Shown: piece after piece, positions 8,229 to 17,362 of the stretch
Position numbering within the stretch: position 1 is the stretch's first letter
How the letters are laid out: each line of letters opens with the position of its first letter
DNA from: JBCBDX01 sp038529265
GTDB taxonomy: Bacteria; Pseudomonadota; Alphaproteobacteria; Rhizobiales; Rhizobiaceae
Assembly (NCBI GenBank): GCA_038529265.1
Contig: JBCBDX010000002.1
Span: 186,001 to 250,000, forward strand
Direction of reading: 5' to 3'
DNA: 64,000 nucleotides
Position numbers and translations under genes: made by a program
Notes under the pieces: generated by a model
What the model was told of the DNA's origin: nothing
What the model saw: only the letters and a program-made list of their open reading frames with translations
Database searches by the model: none

Positions 8229-9556
8229 ATATCGTCGTAATTGGAACCGGGTATGTGGGCCTAGTTGCCGGAACATGTCTGGCAGACATGGGCCACTCGG
8301 TGGTGTGCGTGGACAAGGACCCGCATAAATGTGCGCAGCTGGATCGCGGTGAAGTACCGTTTTTTGAGCCCGGTTTGAGCGAGAAAATAGCAACCAATCG
8401 CGATAGCGGTTCACTGGAATTTCGCAATCAATTGGAGGACGCAGACAAATCCGCTGATGTGTTCATCATCGCAGTCGGCACGCCACCGGGTGAAAACGGC
8501 GAACCCGATATGCGCTATATTCACGCTGCGATAACGGACATATCCCCCTTTGTCGGTCCAGATACAGCAGTCATCACAAAGTCTACCGTTCCTATAGGCA
8601 CCGGCGACAAAATCGCTGCCATGTTCAAGAAATCACATGGTGACCAATCACCCATTGTGATGTCCAACCCCGAGTTTTTGCGCGAAGGCACGGCGGTTAC
8701 CGATTTCATGACACCTGATCGGATCGCAATCGGACTTCCAGATGACAATCAAGTGTCGTGGGACAAAGGCAAATCGATTGCTGAAATCCTGTACAAACCG
8801 CTTCTCCATAAATCGGTGCCAATCCTGTTCAGCAGTCGTGTTACCGCAGAAATCACCAAATATGCCGCCAACACGTTTCTTGCGACAAAGGTGGCATTTA
8901 TCAATGAAATAGCTGACATATGTGAGGCAACTGGTGCGGATGTGCGCCAAGTATCCAAAGGTGTTGGTCTGGATGATCGTATCGGCAGTCGCTTTTTGCG
9001 CGCAGGCCCAGGCTTTGGTGGCTCATGCTTTCCAAAAGACACAGAGGCGCTGGCAGCACTAGCGCGCCAAGCAGGATCGCCCACCAAGATCACTGAGGCC
9101 GTCATCGCTTCCAACGATCAAAGAAAACGCGCCATGGGCAAGCGTATTGTGGATGCGCTGGGGTCTGAAGCTGCCGACAGATCGGTTGCGCTTTTGGGTC
9201 TTACATTCAAACCCAACACCGATGACATGCGCGCATCGCCTTCTCTCGATCTGATCGACGTTTTGGAGGAGGCAGGTTTGACTATTTTGGCATATGATCC
9301 AGAGGGTATGGAGAACTGCAAGCTGTTGCGTCCCAACATCAACTATGCCGAAAGCATTGAAGCATGTGTTCAAAACGCCGACGTAGCCGTTATTGTCACA
9401 GAATGGGGACAATTTCAGACAATAGATTTGAATTGGCTAGGCAGTGCCATGCGTGGCAACGTTGTCGTTGATCTGCGCAACGTATTTGACGCAGGCAAAG
9501 CGCGAAGTGCTGGTCTGAAGTATGTTGGCATAGGGCAAGGGGCGTCGGAAATTTAA
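8225..9556 (+). CDS. ugd: UDP-glucose 6-dehydrogenase
   Basis: A 443-residue NAD-dependent enzyme oxidising UDP-glucose to UDP-glucuronate. It shows the N-terminal Rossmann motif GTGYVG (residues 7-12), NPEFLREG at 148-155, and the catalytic cysteine C268 in GGSCFPKD, followed by the C-terminal GLTFKPNTDDMR segment. It lacks the AlgD-type KLNLSPYY signature seen in the second dehydrogenase of this window (28501-29910), so the two probably use different substrates. The GTG start overlaps the upstream stop. The next gene begins by a TAATG overlap and uses UDP-glucuronate, so this is step one of UDP-xylose synthesis. Confidence 0.9.
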   Translation: MNIVVIGTGYVGLVAGTCLADMGHSVVCVDKDPHKCAQLDRGEVPFFEPGLSEKIATNRDSGSLEFRNQLEDADKSADVFIIAVGTPPGENGEPDMRYIHAAITDISPFVGPDTAVITKSTVPIGTGDKIAAMFKKSHGDQSPIVMSNPEFLREGTAVTDFMTPDRIAIGLPDDNQVSWDKGKSIAEILYKPLLHKSVPILFSSRVTAEITKYAANTFLATKVAFINEIADICEATGADVRQVSKGVGLDDRIGSRFLRAGPGFGGSCFPKDTEALAALARQAGSPTKITEAVIASNDQRKRAMGKRIVDALGSEAADRSVALLGLTFKPNTDDMRASPSLDLIDVLEEAGLTILAYDPEGMENCKLLRPNINYAESIEACVQNADVAVIVTEWGQFQTIDLNWLGSAMRGNVVVDLRNVFDAGKARSAGLKYVGIGQGASEI

Positions 9557-10509
9557 TGAATTTCAAACATGCGGTCGTCAGTGGTGGCGGAGGATTTCTC
9601 GGCGCTAATTTGGTGAAAACGCTTCTTCGCAACGGCGTCGAGGTAACCGTACTCGACAACTGGTCGACCGGCAGAAAGATCAACTTCTCAAATATAAACG
9701 ATGATCGCGCGCTTGAAGTTATAACCGCCGATGTAAGCGACCCGCTGCCGGATATCCACGCGGATATCATCTTCAACATGGCCTGCCCGGCTTCCCCACC
9801 TTTCTATCAAGCCGACCCTCTGGGCACCATGCGTACGTGTGTTATCGGCATTATGAATGTTCTGGACTGGGCTCATCAACGCGGGGCACGCGTTGTTCAC
9901 GCTTCGACTTCAGAGGTCTACGGTGATCCACTGCAACACCCGCAGCGCGAAGATCAATGGGGCAACGTCAACCCGATTGGTCCGAGAGCGTGTTATGATG
10001 AAGGAAAACGCGCCGCAGAAGCGATCATCTATGATCATCGCCGCGTTTATGAAACTGACGTACGCGCGATGCGGATCTTCAATACCTATGGCCCTCACAT
10101 GCGCCCTGATGATGGGCGTGTGGTCTCAAACTTTATCGTCCAAGCGCTGAAAGGCGAACCGCTCACTATATATGGCGACGGTACCCAGACGCGTTCCTTC
10201 TGCTACGCAGATGATTTGATTGCCGGCATTCTTGCACTTGCAACAAGCGATATGCATATCGACACACCAGTCAATCTGGGAAACCCGGGCGAGTTTACCG
10301 TCGAAGAACTGGCCTTGACCGTAAAGGAGCTTGTGGGTGCGGACGTCGAGCTGTCGTATAGAGATATGCCCATCGATGATCCGGTAAGACGCCAGCCAGA
10401 CATTTCATTGGCCAAGCAGCTCTTGGACTGGGAACCGAAAGTACAGCTGAGAGATGGCTTGAAAGAGACGATCGCCTATTTCAAGTCAGAGATCGCATCA
10501 GGTCATTAA
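9556..10509 (+). CDS. UDP-glucuronate decarboxylase (UDP-xylose synthase)
   Basis: A 317-residue short-chain dehydrogenase fold enzyme with GGGGFLG at residues 10-16, the catalytic triad elements STSE (about 117-120) and YDEGK (Y147, K151), and the family-specific GPRACYDEGKR, DDGRVVSNFI, IYGDGTQTRSFCY and DDPVRRQPDI blocks. These match UXS enzymes, which decarboxylate UDP-glucuronate to UDP-xylose; the N-terminal membrane anchor of animal UXS is absent. The start overlaps the ugd stop by 1 nt. The gene ends the cassette and overlaps the convergent murI by 4 bp. Confidence 0.88.
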   Translation: MNFKHAVVSGGGGFLGANLVKTLLRNGVEVTVLDNWSTGRKINFSNINDDRALEVITADVSDPLPDIHADIIFNMACPASPPFYQADPLGTMRTCVIGIMNVLDWAHQRGARVVHASTSEVYGDPLQHPQREDQWGNVNPIGPRACYDEGKRAAEAIIYDHRRVYETDVRAMRIFNTYGPHMRPDDGRVVSNFIVQALKGEPLTIYGDGTQTRSFCYADDLIAGILALATSDMHIDTPVNLGNPGEFTVEELALTVKELVGADVELSYRDMPIDDPVRRQPDISLAKQLLDWEPKVQLRDGLKETIAYFKSEIASGH

Positions 10510-11306
10510 CACTCGAACAGGCCAAATCCCCGCATAAGATCCCGAACAGACTTTGGAGGTTTGGCGGATGTGAACAAGGCGACATCGCGTTCAGTTGGGT
10601 CCGGCTCGGCAAATTGCAGTTGTTCAGCCAATGCCAAAGCGCGTCGGGCAATGGCCTCAGAAGTGTCGATCCAGTCCACCGGCCACGGCGCGACTTTGCG
10701 CATCCTGTTCGCCAGGAACGGATAGTGTGTACAGGCTAACACGACAATGTCAGTTCGCCGCCCATTGTCCTCCATGAAGCAGGGCTCGATTTCAGCCTGC
10801 ACGGCGGCCTCATCGACAAAGCCATCGCGCATGTATGTTTCTGCAAGTTCAGCGAGGTTTTCACTTCCCACCAAACGCACATGGCATTGCTGAGCATACC
10901 GATCGATCAGATCACGCGTATACTGTCGCTTGACTGTTCCTGGTGTCGCAAGCACGGAGACAAGCCCCGACGCCGTTCGCTCCGCAGCTGGCTTGATAGC
11001 CGGCACGGTACCGACAAACAGTTGCTCGGGAAACGCCTCTCGCAAAGCTGCAATACCGATGGTTGATGCTGTGTTGCAGCCAATCACTACAAGCCCGGGC
11101 TCAAAGCGCGCGAGCAAGGTTTTAAACAGCCCTATCATGCGCTCAACAAGTGCGTCCTCTTCCCAAGCGCCATATGGAAACGCATCATCATCAGCGACGT
11201 AGACGTAACGCATGGCGGGCAGAATGATCCGCGCTTCCTTGACGACGGAAAGGCCGCCGATGCCTGAATCAAAAAACAGGATGGTGGGATTTTTCAACTC
11301 ACTCAT
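10506..11306 (-). CDS. murI: Glutamate racemase
   Basis: A 266-residue cytosolic enzyme supplying D-glutamate for peptidoglycan. Both catalytic cysteines are visible: C77 in GCNTAS and C192 in ACTHYPFL. The N-terminal FDSGIGGLSV and the DDDAFPYG loop are family signatures. It overlaps the end of the upstream methyltransferase gene by 8 bp, so the two are co-transcribed. The 3' overlap with the UDP-glucuronate decarboxylase gene is only 4 bp. Confidence 0.95.
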   Translation of the reverse strand: MSELKNPTILFFDSGIGGLSVVKEARIILPAMRYVYVADDDAFPYGAWEEDALVERMIGLFKTLLARFEPGLVVIGCNTASTIGIAALREAFPEQLFVGTVPAIKPAAERTASGLVSVLATPGTVKRQYTRDLIDRYAQQCHVRLVGSENLAELAETYMRDGFVDEAAVQAEIEPCFMEDNGRRTDIVVLACTHYPFLANRMRKVAPWPVDWIDTSEAIARRALALAEQLQFAEPDPTERDVALFTSAKPPKSVRDLMRGFGLFEC

Positions 11307-12117
11307 CCGGCGGCCCGCTTCCTCGCGGCTTGTCTGGCGAGAACCGGTCCAGCGAAGATATAACGCCGCGCAAAACGCGAATTTCTTCGGCAGAAAAACC
11401 CGGGCGTGTGAGCACCGCCCGCAGGCTATCTACCATGACGGCTTCACGCTCAGGCGGACGGAAATATCCACGTTTGCCCAACGCGCCTTCCAGCTGCGAA
11501 AATAGTCCGAACAACTCCTGTTTTTCCGCAGGCTGAAACTCAGCACCACCAAACGGCAAACCATCATCAGCCAGTAAGCGCGTTCCCATATATTCGTATG
11601 CCATCAACAAGACTGCCTGCGCGATATTCAATGAGGCATAGGCCGGATTGACGGGAAACGTCACAATATCATCGGCAAGGCCCACTTCATTGTTGCGAAG
11701 ACCGATCCGCTCCCGACCAAACAGAATCCCAATCCTCTCCCCTACCCGTTCGCGGTCAGCCAGCATACCGCAAGCTTCCTTTGGGCCCAGGACACGCTTG
11801 AAACCATCACGTTGGCGGGCCGTTGTTGCGACAACATAGTTCAAATCCAGCAGCGACTGCTCAAGCGTTTCATAAATCGTTGCCGCATCAAGCACATAGG
11901 TGGCACCCGCTGCAGCTGAAACAGCCTTCTCGTTGGGCCAGCCATCACGCGGATTGACGATACGCAATTGATCGAGGCCAAAGTTGCCCATGGCCCGCGC
12001 AACCATACCGATGTTTTCGCCCAATTGAGGTTCGACAAGGATGATAGCAGGTCCGCCGGTGAGTATCGGTCTATTTTTGTCGGTTCCGGCCAAGTCGCCA
12101 CGCCTTATTACTGTCAA
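11299..12117 (-). CDS. TrmJ-like tRNA/rRNA 2'-O-methyltransferase (SPOUT family)
   Basis: A 272-residue protein with the three SpoU/TrmH motifs: NIGMVARAMGNFG near residues 35-47, LFGRERIGLRNNEV in the middle, and NPAYASLNIAQAVLLMAYE, the knotted SAM-binding segment. The N-terminal PAIILVEPQLGENIG and the C-terminal helical extension fit TrmJ, which methylates position 32 of tRNA; a homologue acting on rRNA cannot be excluded. It is divergent from icd across a 159-bp spacer and followed by murI with an 8-bp overlap. With ttcA, this window holds two enzymes that may act on tRNA position 32. Confidence 0.85.
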   Translation of the reverse strand: MTVIRRGDLAGTDKNRPILTGGPAIILVEPQLGENIGMVARAMGNFGLDQLRIVNPRDGWPNEKAVSAAAGATYVLDAATIYETLEQSLLDLNYVVATTARQRDGFKRVLGPKEACGMLADRERVGERIGILFGRERIGLRNNEVGLADDIVTFPVNPAYASLNIAQAVLLMAYEYMGTRLLADDGLPFGGAEFQPAEKQELFGLFSQLEGALGKRGYFRPPEREAVMVDSLRAVLTRPGFSAEEIRVLRGVISSLDRFSPDKPRGSGPPDE

Positions 12118-12276
12118 TCAATGCCGTATGACATCCGATACAGCTAAATGATCAGAAAGTAATGCATCACTTAAGCCCAAAGCGGGTATCGCACGCCAAA
12201 CCGCTTTGCTATATGCCGCGCCAACGGGGGAAGATCGGCTTAGCCCCTGAACAAACATAATTTTCAGAGGTTTCGT

Positions 12277-13488
12277 ATGTCCAAGATCAAGGTCGCAAAT
12301 CCGGTCGTCGAGCTCGACGGCGACGAGATGACACGCATTATCTGGCAGTTCATCAAAGACAAACTTATTCATCCCTATCTGGACGTTGATCTCCACTATT
12401 ATGATCTCGGCATCGAGGCACGCGATGAAACCGACGATCAAATCACCGTCGACGCGGCCAACGCGATCAAGGAACACGGCGTCGGCGTTAAGTGCGCGAC
12501 CATCACGCCAGATGAAGCTCGCGTAGAAGAGTTTGGCCTAAAACGCATGTACCGCTCGCCCAATGGCACGATCCGCAACATTCTCGGTGGCGTGATTTTC
12601 CGCGAACCAATCATCATGCAAAATGTTCCCCGCTTGGTTCCGGGTTGGACAAAACCGGTTATCGTGGGTCGTCATGCGTTCGGCGACCAATACCGCGCTA
12701 CCGACTTCAAGTTCCCGGGCAAAGGCAAGCTCTTCATGAAGTTTGTTGGCGAGGACGGCAAAGAACAGGAATATGAGATTTTCGACGCACCGACGTCCGG
12801 TGTTGCCATGGGCATGTACAATCTCGACAAGTCGATTGAAGATTTTGCCCGCGCGTCATTGAACTATGGTCTGCAGCGCAAGGTACCAGTCTACCTTTCG
12901 ACCAAGAACACCATCATGAAAGTCTATGACGGCCGCTTCAAAGACATTTTCCAGGACATTTATGAGAAAGAGTTCGAGGCGCAGTTCAAGGAAAATGACA
13001 TCTGGTACGAGCATCGCCTCATTGACGACATGGTGGCATCAAACCTGAAATGGTCTGGCGGCTATGTATGGGCCTGTAAAAACTATGATGGTGACGTACA
13101 GTCTGACACAGTTGCGCAAGGCTTTGGCTCGCTCGGACTGATGACATCTGTTTTGATGACGCCCGATGGGAAAACGGTAGAGGCAGAAGCTGCACACGGT
13201 ACCGTCACCCGCCATTATCGCCAGCACCAGAAGGGTGAAGAAACCTCAACCAACTCTATTGCTTCGATATTCGCCTGGACGCGCGGTCTCGCGCACCGTG
13301 CGAAGCTGGATGATAATGACGCGCTGGCCAAGTTCTCAGCCACGCTGGAGCAAGTCTGTATCGACACGGTTGAAAGCGGCTATATGACCAAGGATCTGGC
13401 GCTGCTCATCGGTCCGGATCAGAAATGGCTGACCACGACAGGCTTCCTCGACAAGGTCGATGAAAACCTGCAAAAGGCAATGGCCTAA
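12277..13488 (+). CDS. icd: Isocitrate dehydrogenase (NADP+), dimeric type
   Basis: A 403-residue TCA-cycle enzyme of the eukaryote-like type II family common in alphaproteobacteria. It shows VVELDGDEMTRIIW at the N-terminus, SPNGTIRNILGG (substrate-binding serine/asparagine loop) at about 94-105, VGRHAFGDQYRATD, and EAAHGTVTRHYRQHQKG near residues 305-321. It converts isocitrate to 2-oxoglutarate with NADPH formation. It competes for isocitrate with the isocitrate lyase encoded at 38623-40224. A terminator hairpin follows. Confidence 0.95.
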   Translation: MSKIKVANPVVELDGDEMTRIIWQFIKDKLIHPYLDVDLHYYDLGIEARDETDDQITVDAANAIKEHGVGVKCATITPDEARVEEFGLKRMYRSPNGTIRNILGGVIFREPIIMQNVPRLVPGWTKPVIVGRHAFGDQYRATDFKFPGKGKLFMKFVGEDGKEQEYEIFDAPTSGVAMGMYNLDKSIEDFARASLNYGLQRKVPVYLSTKNTIMKVYDGRFKDIFQDIYEKEFEAQFKENDIWYEHRLIDDMVASNLKWSGGYVWACKNYDGDVQSDTVAQGFGSLGLMTSVLMTPDGKTVEAEAAHGTVTRHYRQHQKGEETSTNSIASIFAWTRGLAHRAKLDDNDALAKFSATLEQVCIDTVESGYMTKDLALLIGPDQKWLTTTGFLDKVDENLQKAMA

Positions 13489-13511
13489 GCGTCTTTATTG
13501 CAGAATCGCGA

Positions 13512-13540
13512 AACGGCGCTTCACGGTGCCGTTTTTTGTT
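13512..13540 (+). terminator. Rho-independent terminator of icd
   Basis: Stem AACGGC (13512-13517) pairs with GCCGTT (13528-13533) and runs into a six-T tract. It lies 23 bp after the icd stop and before the ldh start, so ldh probably has its own promoter or depends on read-through. Confidence 0.75.
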
Positions 13541-13572
13541 GCAAGCTGGCCAGAGTTTGAGACACTGAACTC

Positions 13573-14529
13573 ATGAAGGTCGGGATTATAGGGACGGGTC
13601 AGGTTGGAGCTGCCTGCGCCTTTGCCTGCGTTTTGCGCGGGGTTGGCACACAACTCATTCTGGTAGACCACAATCCAGCATTGGCGCGGGCACAAGCTGA
13701 GGACATTCTCCACGCCACGCCGTTTGGCCACAGCATTCCCGTGCATCATGGCAAAATCGCTGACCTTGAAGGCTGCGCTATCGTGATGATCGCAGCAGGT
13801 GTGCCACAAGCCGACCCCAATGAGAACCGCCTGGACTTGCTGGCGCGAAATGCGCAAGTCTTCGCAGAAATCATACCGCAAGTCTTGAACGCAGCGCCCG
13901 ATGCAATCCTGCTGATTGCATCCAATCCAGTCGACGTAATGACACATATGGCGCTGGAGGTTGCAAGAAAGTCAGGTTTCGACGACCCCAGCCGGATTAT
14001 TGGATCAGGCACTATTCTCGACACAGCTCGTTTTCGCACACTGATAGCGGCCAGATTGAGCGTTTCCAGTCATTCTGTGCACGCCTATGTTTTGGGCGAG
14101 CATGGTGACTCGGAAGTTCTGCTGTGGTCAGACATCAATATTGGTGCAGTGCCGCTGGAAGCATTTTGCGAGCAGCTCGATTGCACCTTAACAGTGGATG
14201 ATATTGAGAACATCGATCAAGGTGTGCGCCGGGCTGCTTATCATATCATCGACGGCAAGGGTGCCACCTGGTTTGGTATTGGCGCGGGAATGGCACGCAT
14301 AGCGCAAGCGATCTTGAGCGACGAACGCGCGCTTCTTACTGTTTCGGGTGCAACACCGAACTTTGCAGATGGGCCGGTTACCTTTTCAATCCCATGTATG
14401 GTGGGCGCTAAAGGGATCATCGAGAGCGTCACACCGCCAGTTAGCACGCAAGAAATGGCCGAGCTAAAGCGTAGTGCAGATATAATCCGTACAGCGTGTT
14501 ACGAGCTCATCGCACACGCCAGCATCTAA
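13573..14529 (+). CDS. ldh: L-lactate dehydrogenase
   Basis: A 318-residue NAD-dependent enzyme. It has the Rossmann motif GTGQVG (residues 7-12), the active-site loop with Q79 and R86 (AGVPQ to NRLDL), SNPVDV at 117-122, and catalytic H177 in GEHGDSE. A glutamine rather than arginine at position 79 of the loop favours lactate/pyruvate over malate. The coding strand ends in a 4-bp convergent overlap with alaS. Its position between icd and alaS is unlike the usual order in related genomes, as I recall it, and may reflect an insertion. Confidence 0.88.
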   Translation: MKVGIIGTGQVGAACAFACVLRGVGTQLILVDHNPALARAQAEDILHATPFGHSIPVHHGKIADLEGCAIVMIAAGVPQADPNENRLDLLARNAQVFAEIIPQVLNAAPDAILLIASNPVDVMTHMALEVARKSGFDDPSRIIGSGTILDTARFRTLIAARLSVSSHSVHAYVLGEHGDSEVLLWSDINIGAVPLEAFCEQLDCTLTVDDIENIDQGVRRAAYHIIDGKGATWFGIGAGMARIAQAILSDERALLTVSGATPNFADGPVTFSIPCMVGAKGIIESVTPPVSTQEMAELKRSADIIRTACYELIAHASI

Positions 14530-17195
14530 GCGTTAGCGATTGCTACTTTAATAGCATCCAGTGCCTGTTGAGGGTCTGCTCCTGCCGGGCCGCCAGCTTG
14601 CGCCATATCGGGGCGACCACCACCGCCCTTGCCGCCGACGGCAGAAGACGCCGCACGAACCAAGTCTATGGCGCTATGAGTGCCGGCCAAATCATCGGTA
14701 ACCGCCGCAACAATACTGATCTTGCCATCATCACCGGACGCTACAAAGGCAACCGCACCCGAACCGATCTGCTGTTTTGCATCATCCGCCATTGGCTTCA
14801 AATCGCGCGGCGAGACGCCTGAAACAATTCTGCCAACAAACGCGACATCGTTGATCATCTCAGGTTCATTGCTCCCACCGTCACCAGAAGCAGGACCTGA
14901 CATAGCCAATGCCTTGCGTGCTTCGGTCAGCTCGCGCTCCAGCTTCTTGCGCTCATCCAAAAGCGCCTTGACGCGAACAGGCAGATCGCTTGGCGACGCC
15001 TTCAAAATATCTGCCGTCTCACGCAAGGACGCATCCTGACCCTGAAGATGTTTGCGCGCCGTTTCACCTGTCAGCGCCTCAATGCGCCGAACACCAGCAG
15101 AAACCGCGGTGTCAGACAAAATGCTGACAAGACCGATCTCACCTGTAGATGCCACATGTGTTCCGCCGCACAACTCGACGGAATAAGTGGACCCGGCTTT
15201 GTCACCACGAACGGCGGTTCCTATGGAAACGACACGAACCTCATCACCATATTTTTCGCCAAAGAGCGCCATGGCGCCCGTTTTGCGGGCTTCGTCGATT
15301 GGCATCAACCGGGTGGTAACCGGGCTGTTCTGCAACACAATCTCATTGGCCATATCGCCGACCAATCCCAAATCATCAGACGCAATTGTCTTGGGATGTG
15401 AGAAGTCAAAGCGCAGACGATCTTCGGCAACCAACGATCCCTTTTGTGCTACATGATCACCAAGCACTTCTCGTAAAGCCTCGTGCAACAGGTGGGTCGC
15501 TGTATGATTGGAGCGCAATTTGTTGCGTCGAACTTCGTCGATCGACAATTCGAGCGCTGCGCCCATGTCGACTTGTCCACTCTCAATTATGCAACGATGC
15601 ACAAAAACGCCGTCGGCACGTTTCTGAGTATCTGTCACCTGTATTTGGACGCCGTCGCCCGACATTACACCTTGGTCACCTTGCTGGCCACCAGACTCGG
15701 CATAAAAAACTGTTTGATTGAGAACCAGATCAACCTGACTGCCGGCCCTGGCACTATCGACTTCTTCGCCATCCAAGACCATGGCGGTGACAACCGCTTC
15801 GGTTTTCGCGCGATCATAACCCAAAAACTCTGTGGCACCGACCCGCTCGCGAATAGAAAACCAAACCTTGTCGGTCGCAGCATCACCGGAGCCTGACCAG
15901 TTGGCCCGCGCTTCGGCTTTCTGACGTTCCATTGCAACGTCAAACGCACCAGTGTCGACACTGATACCTCTTCGGCGAAGTGCATCCTGTGTGAGATCAA
16001 GCGGGAAGCCATATGTGTCATAAAGCTTGAAGGCCGTCTCACCATCAAACTGATCACCTTCGCTGAGCCCATCGCTGGCGTCTGCAAGCAAACCGAGCCC
16101 GCGCTCCAGGGTCCTGCGGAACCGAACCTCTTCCAATTGTAGCGTTTCCGTAATCAGCGATTTTGCACGATTTAGCTCAGGATACGCGTCACCCATTTCA
16201 GCAATCAATGCCGGCACCAAACGATGCATCAACGGATCCTTGGCACCCAGTAAATGAGCATGACGCATTGCGCGACGCATGATTCGTCGCAGTACATATC
16301 CGCGCCCATCATTGGACGGCAGCACGCCATCGGCGATCAGGAATGAAGAAGCACGCAAGTGATCGGCAATAACACGATGGCTTGCCTGCTGATCCCCTTC
16401 TGCCTTCGTGCCTGTCAACGATTGAGAGGCTTCAATCAGAGCCTTGAAAAGATCAATATCATAATTGTCATGTACGCCCTGCATGACCGCGGCAATGCGT
16501 TCAAGTCCCATGCCGGTATCGATAGATGGCCTTGGAAGATCAGCCCGCTCTTCCTTCGTCAGTTGCTCAAACTGCATGAAAACGAGGTTCCAAATCTCGA
16601 TAAACCGATCACCATCTTCTTCCGGTGATCCGGGTGGGCCGCCCCAAATATGATCGCCGTGATCGTAAAAGATTTCGGAGCATGGTCCGCATGGCCCCGT
16701 ATCACCCATCGCCCAGAAATTATCGCTCGTGGCGATACGGATAATGCGATCATCGTGAAGCCCGGCGATCTTTTTCCAAAGATCAAAGGCATCATCATCG
16801 GTGTGATAGACCGTAACGAGCAAACGATCTTTATCCAGTCCGAATTCCTTGGTGATCAGGTTCCAGGCAAGCTCGATGGCCAGTGGCTTGAAATAATCGC
16901 CAAATGAGAAGTTGCCCAGCATCTCAAAGAAAGTGTGATGGCGCGCGGTGTAGCCGACATTGTCCAAATCATTGTGTTTACCACCGGCGCGCACGCATTT
17001 TTGAGATGTTACCGCACGGTTGTAATCGCGCGTCTCCAACCCAGTGAAGACGTTCTTGAATTGAACCATCCCGGCGTTGGTAAACATAAGCGTGGGATCA
17101 TTGAGCGGAACAAGCGGGCTGGACTCGATGATCGCATGATCGTGCGAGCCAAAATAATTTAAAAAGGCAGCACGGATATCGTTGACGCCGCTCAT
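14526..17195 (-). CDS. alaS: Alanine--tRNA ligase
   Basis: An 889-residue class II synthetase of normal bacterial length. Visible are the N-terminal aminoacylation domain (FLNYFGSHDH, then FTNAGMVQFK at about 50-59), the editing-site NHTATHLLHE near residues 562-571, and the second editing-site cysteine/histidine in CGGTH at about 673-677. The C-terminal GGKGGGGRPDMAQAGG is the conserved oligomerisation-domain tail. The start at 17195 (MSGVND) matches the family; the longer frame from 17231 does not. It charges tRNA-Ala and clears mischarged Ser/Gly. Confidence 0.96.
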   Translation of the reverse strand: MSGVNDIRAAFLNYFGSHDHAIIESSPLVPLNDPTLMFTNAGMVQFKNVFTGLETRDYNRAVTSQKCVRAGGKHNDLDNVGYTARHHTFFEMLGNFSFGDYFKPLAIELAWNLITKEFGLDKDRLLVTVYHTDDDAFDLWKKIAGLHDDRIIRIATSDNFWAMGDTGPCGPCSEIFYDHGDHIWGGPPGSPEEDGDRFIEIWNLVFMQFEQLTKEERADLPRPSIDTGMGLERIAAVMQGVHDNYDIDLFKALIEASQSLTGTKAEGDQQASHRVIADHLRASSFLIADGVLPSNDGRGYVLRRIMRRAMRHAHLLGAKDPLMHRLVPALIAEMGDAYPELNRAKSLITETLQLEEVRFRRTLERGLGLLADASDGLSEGDQFDGETAFKLYDTYGFPLDLTQDALRRRGISVDTGAFDVAMERQKAEARANWSGSGDAATDKVWFSIRERVGATEFLGYDRAKTEAVVTAMVLDGEEVDSARAGSQVDLVLNQTVFYAESGGQQGDQGVMSGDGVQIQVTDTQKRADGVFVHRCIIESGQVDMGAALELSIDEVRRNKLRSNHTATHLLHEALREVLGDHVAQKGSLVAEDRLRFDFSHPKTIASDDLGLVGDMANEIVLQNSPVTTRLMPIDEARKTGAMALFGEKYGDEVRVVSIGTAVRGDKAGSTYSVELCGGTHVASTGEIGLVSILSDTAVSAGVRRIEALTGETARKHLQGQDASLRETADILKASPSDLPVRVKALLDERKKLERELTEARKALAMSGPASGDGGSNEPEMINDVAFVGRIVSGVSPRDLKPMADDAKQQIGSGAVAFVASGDDGKISIVAAVTDDLAGTHSAIDLVRAASSAVGGKGGGGRPDMAQAGGPAGADPQQALDAIKVAIANA

Positions 17196-17298
17196 ACTCA
17201 GATCACCTATTGTTCTGGAGCGCAGGCCCACACACCGGCCAACTCCTCAGTTCGAAGACCTGCTGATTAGTCGAAAACGAAAGCCCATGTCCACCGCT

Positions 17299-17335
17299 CA
17301 AAACTAAGCCCCGCAACCAATCGGCCACGAGGCTT
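17299..17335 (-). terminator. Probable terminator of recA
   Basis: On the minus strand AAGCCTCG pairs fully (one T-G) with CGGGGCTT across a 14-nt loop and is followed by AGTTTTGAG. It sits 28 bp past the recA stop, between recA and alaS. The T tract is short, so confidence is moderate. Confidence 0.55.
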
Positions 17336-17362
17336 CAAACTAACTACAAAAAACGTCAGAAA

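Noticed and set aside
14680..15896. Plus-strand frames of 110-140 codons inside alaS
   Set aside because: They are shadows of the alaS coding sequence, with no family resemblance or ribosome-binding sites.
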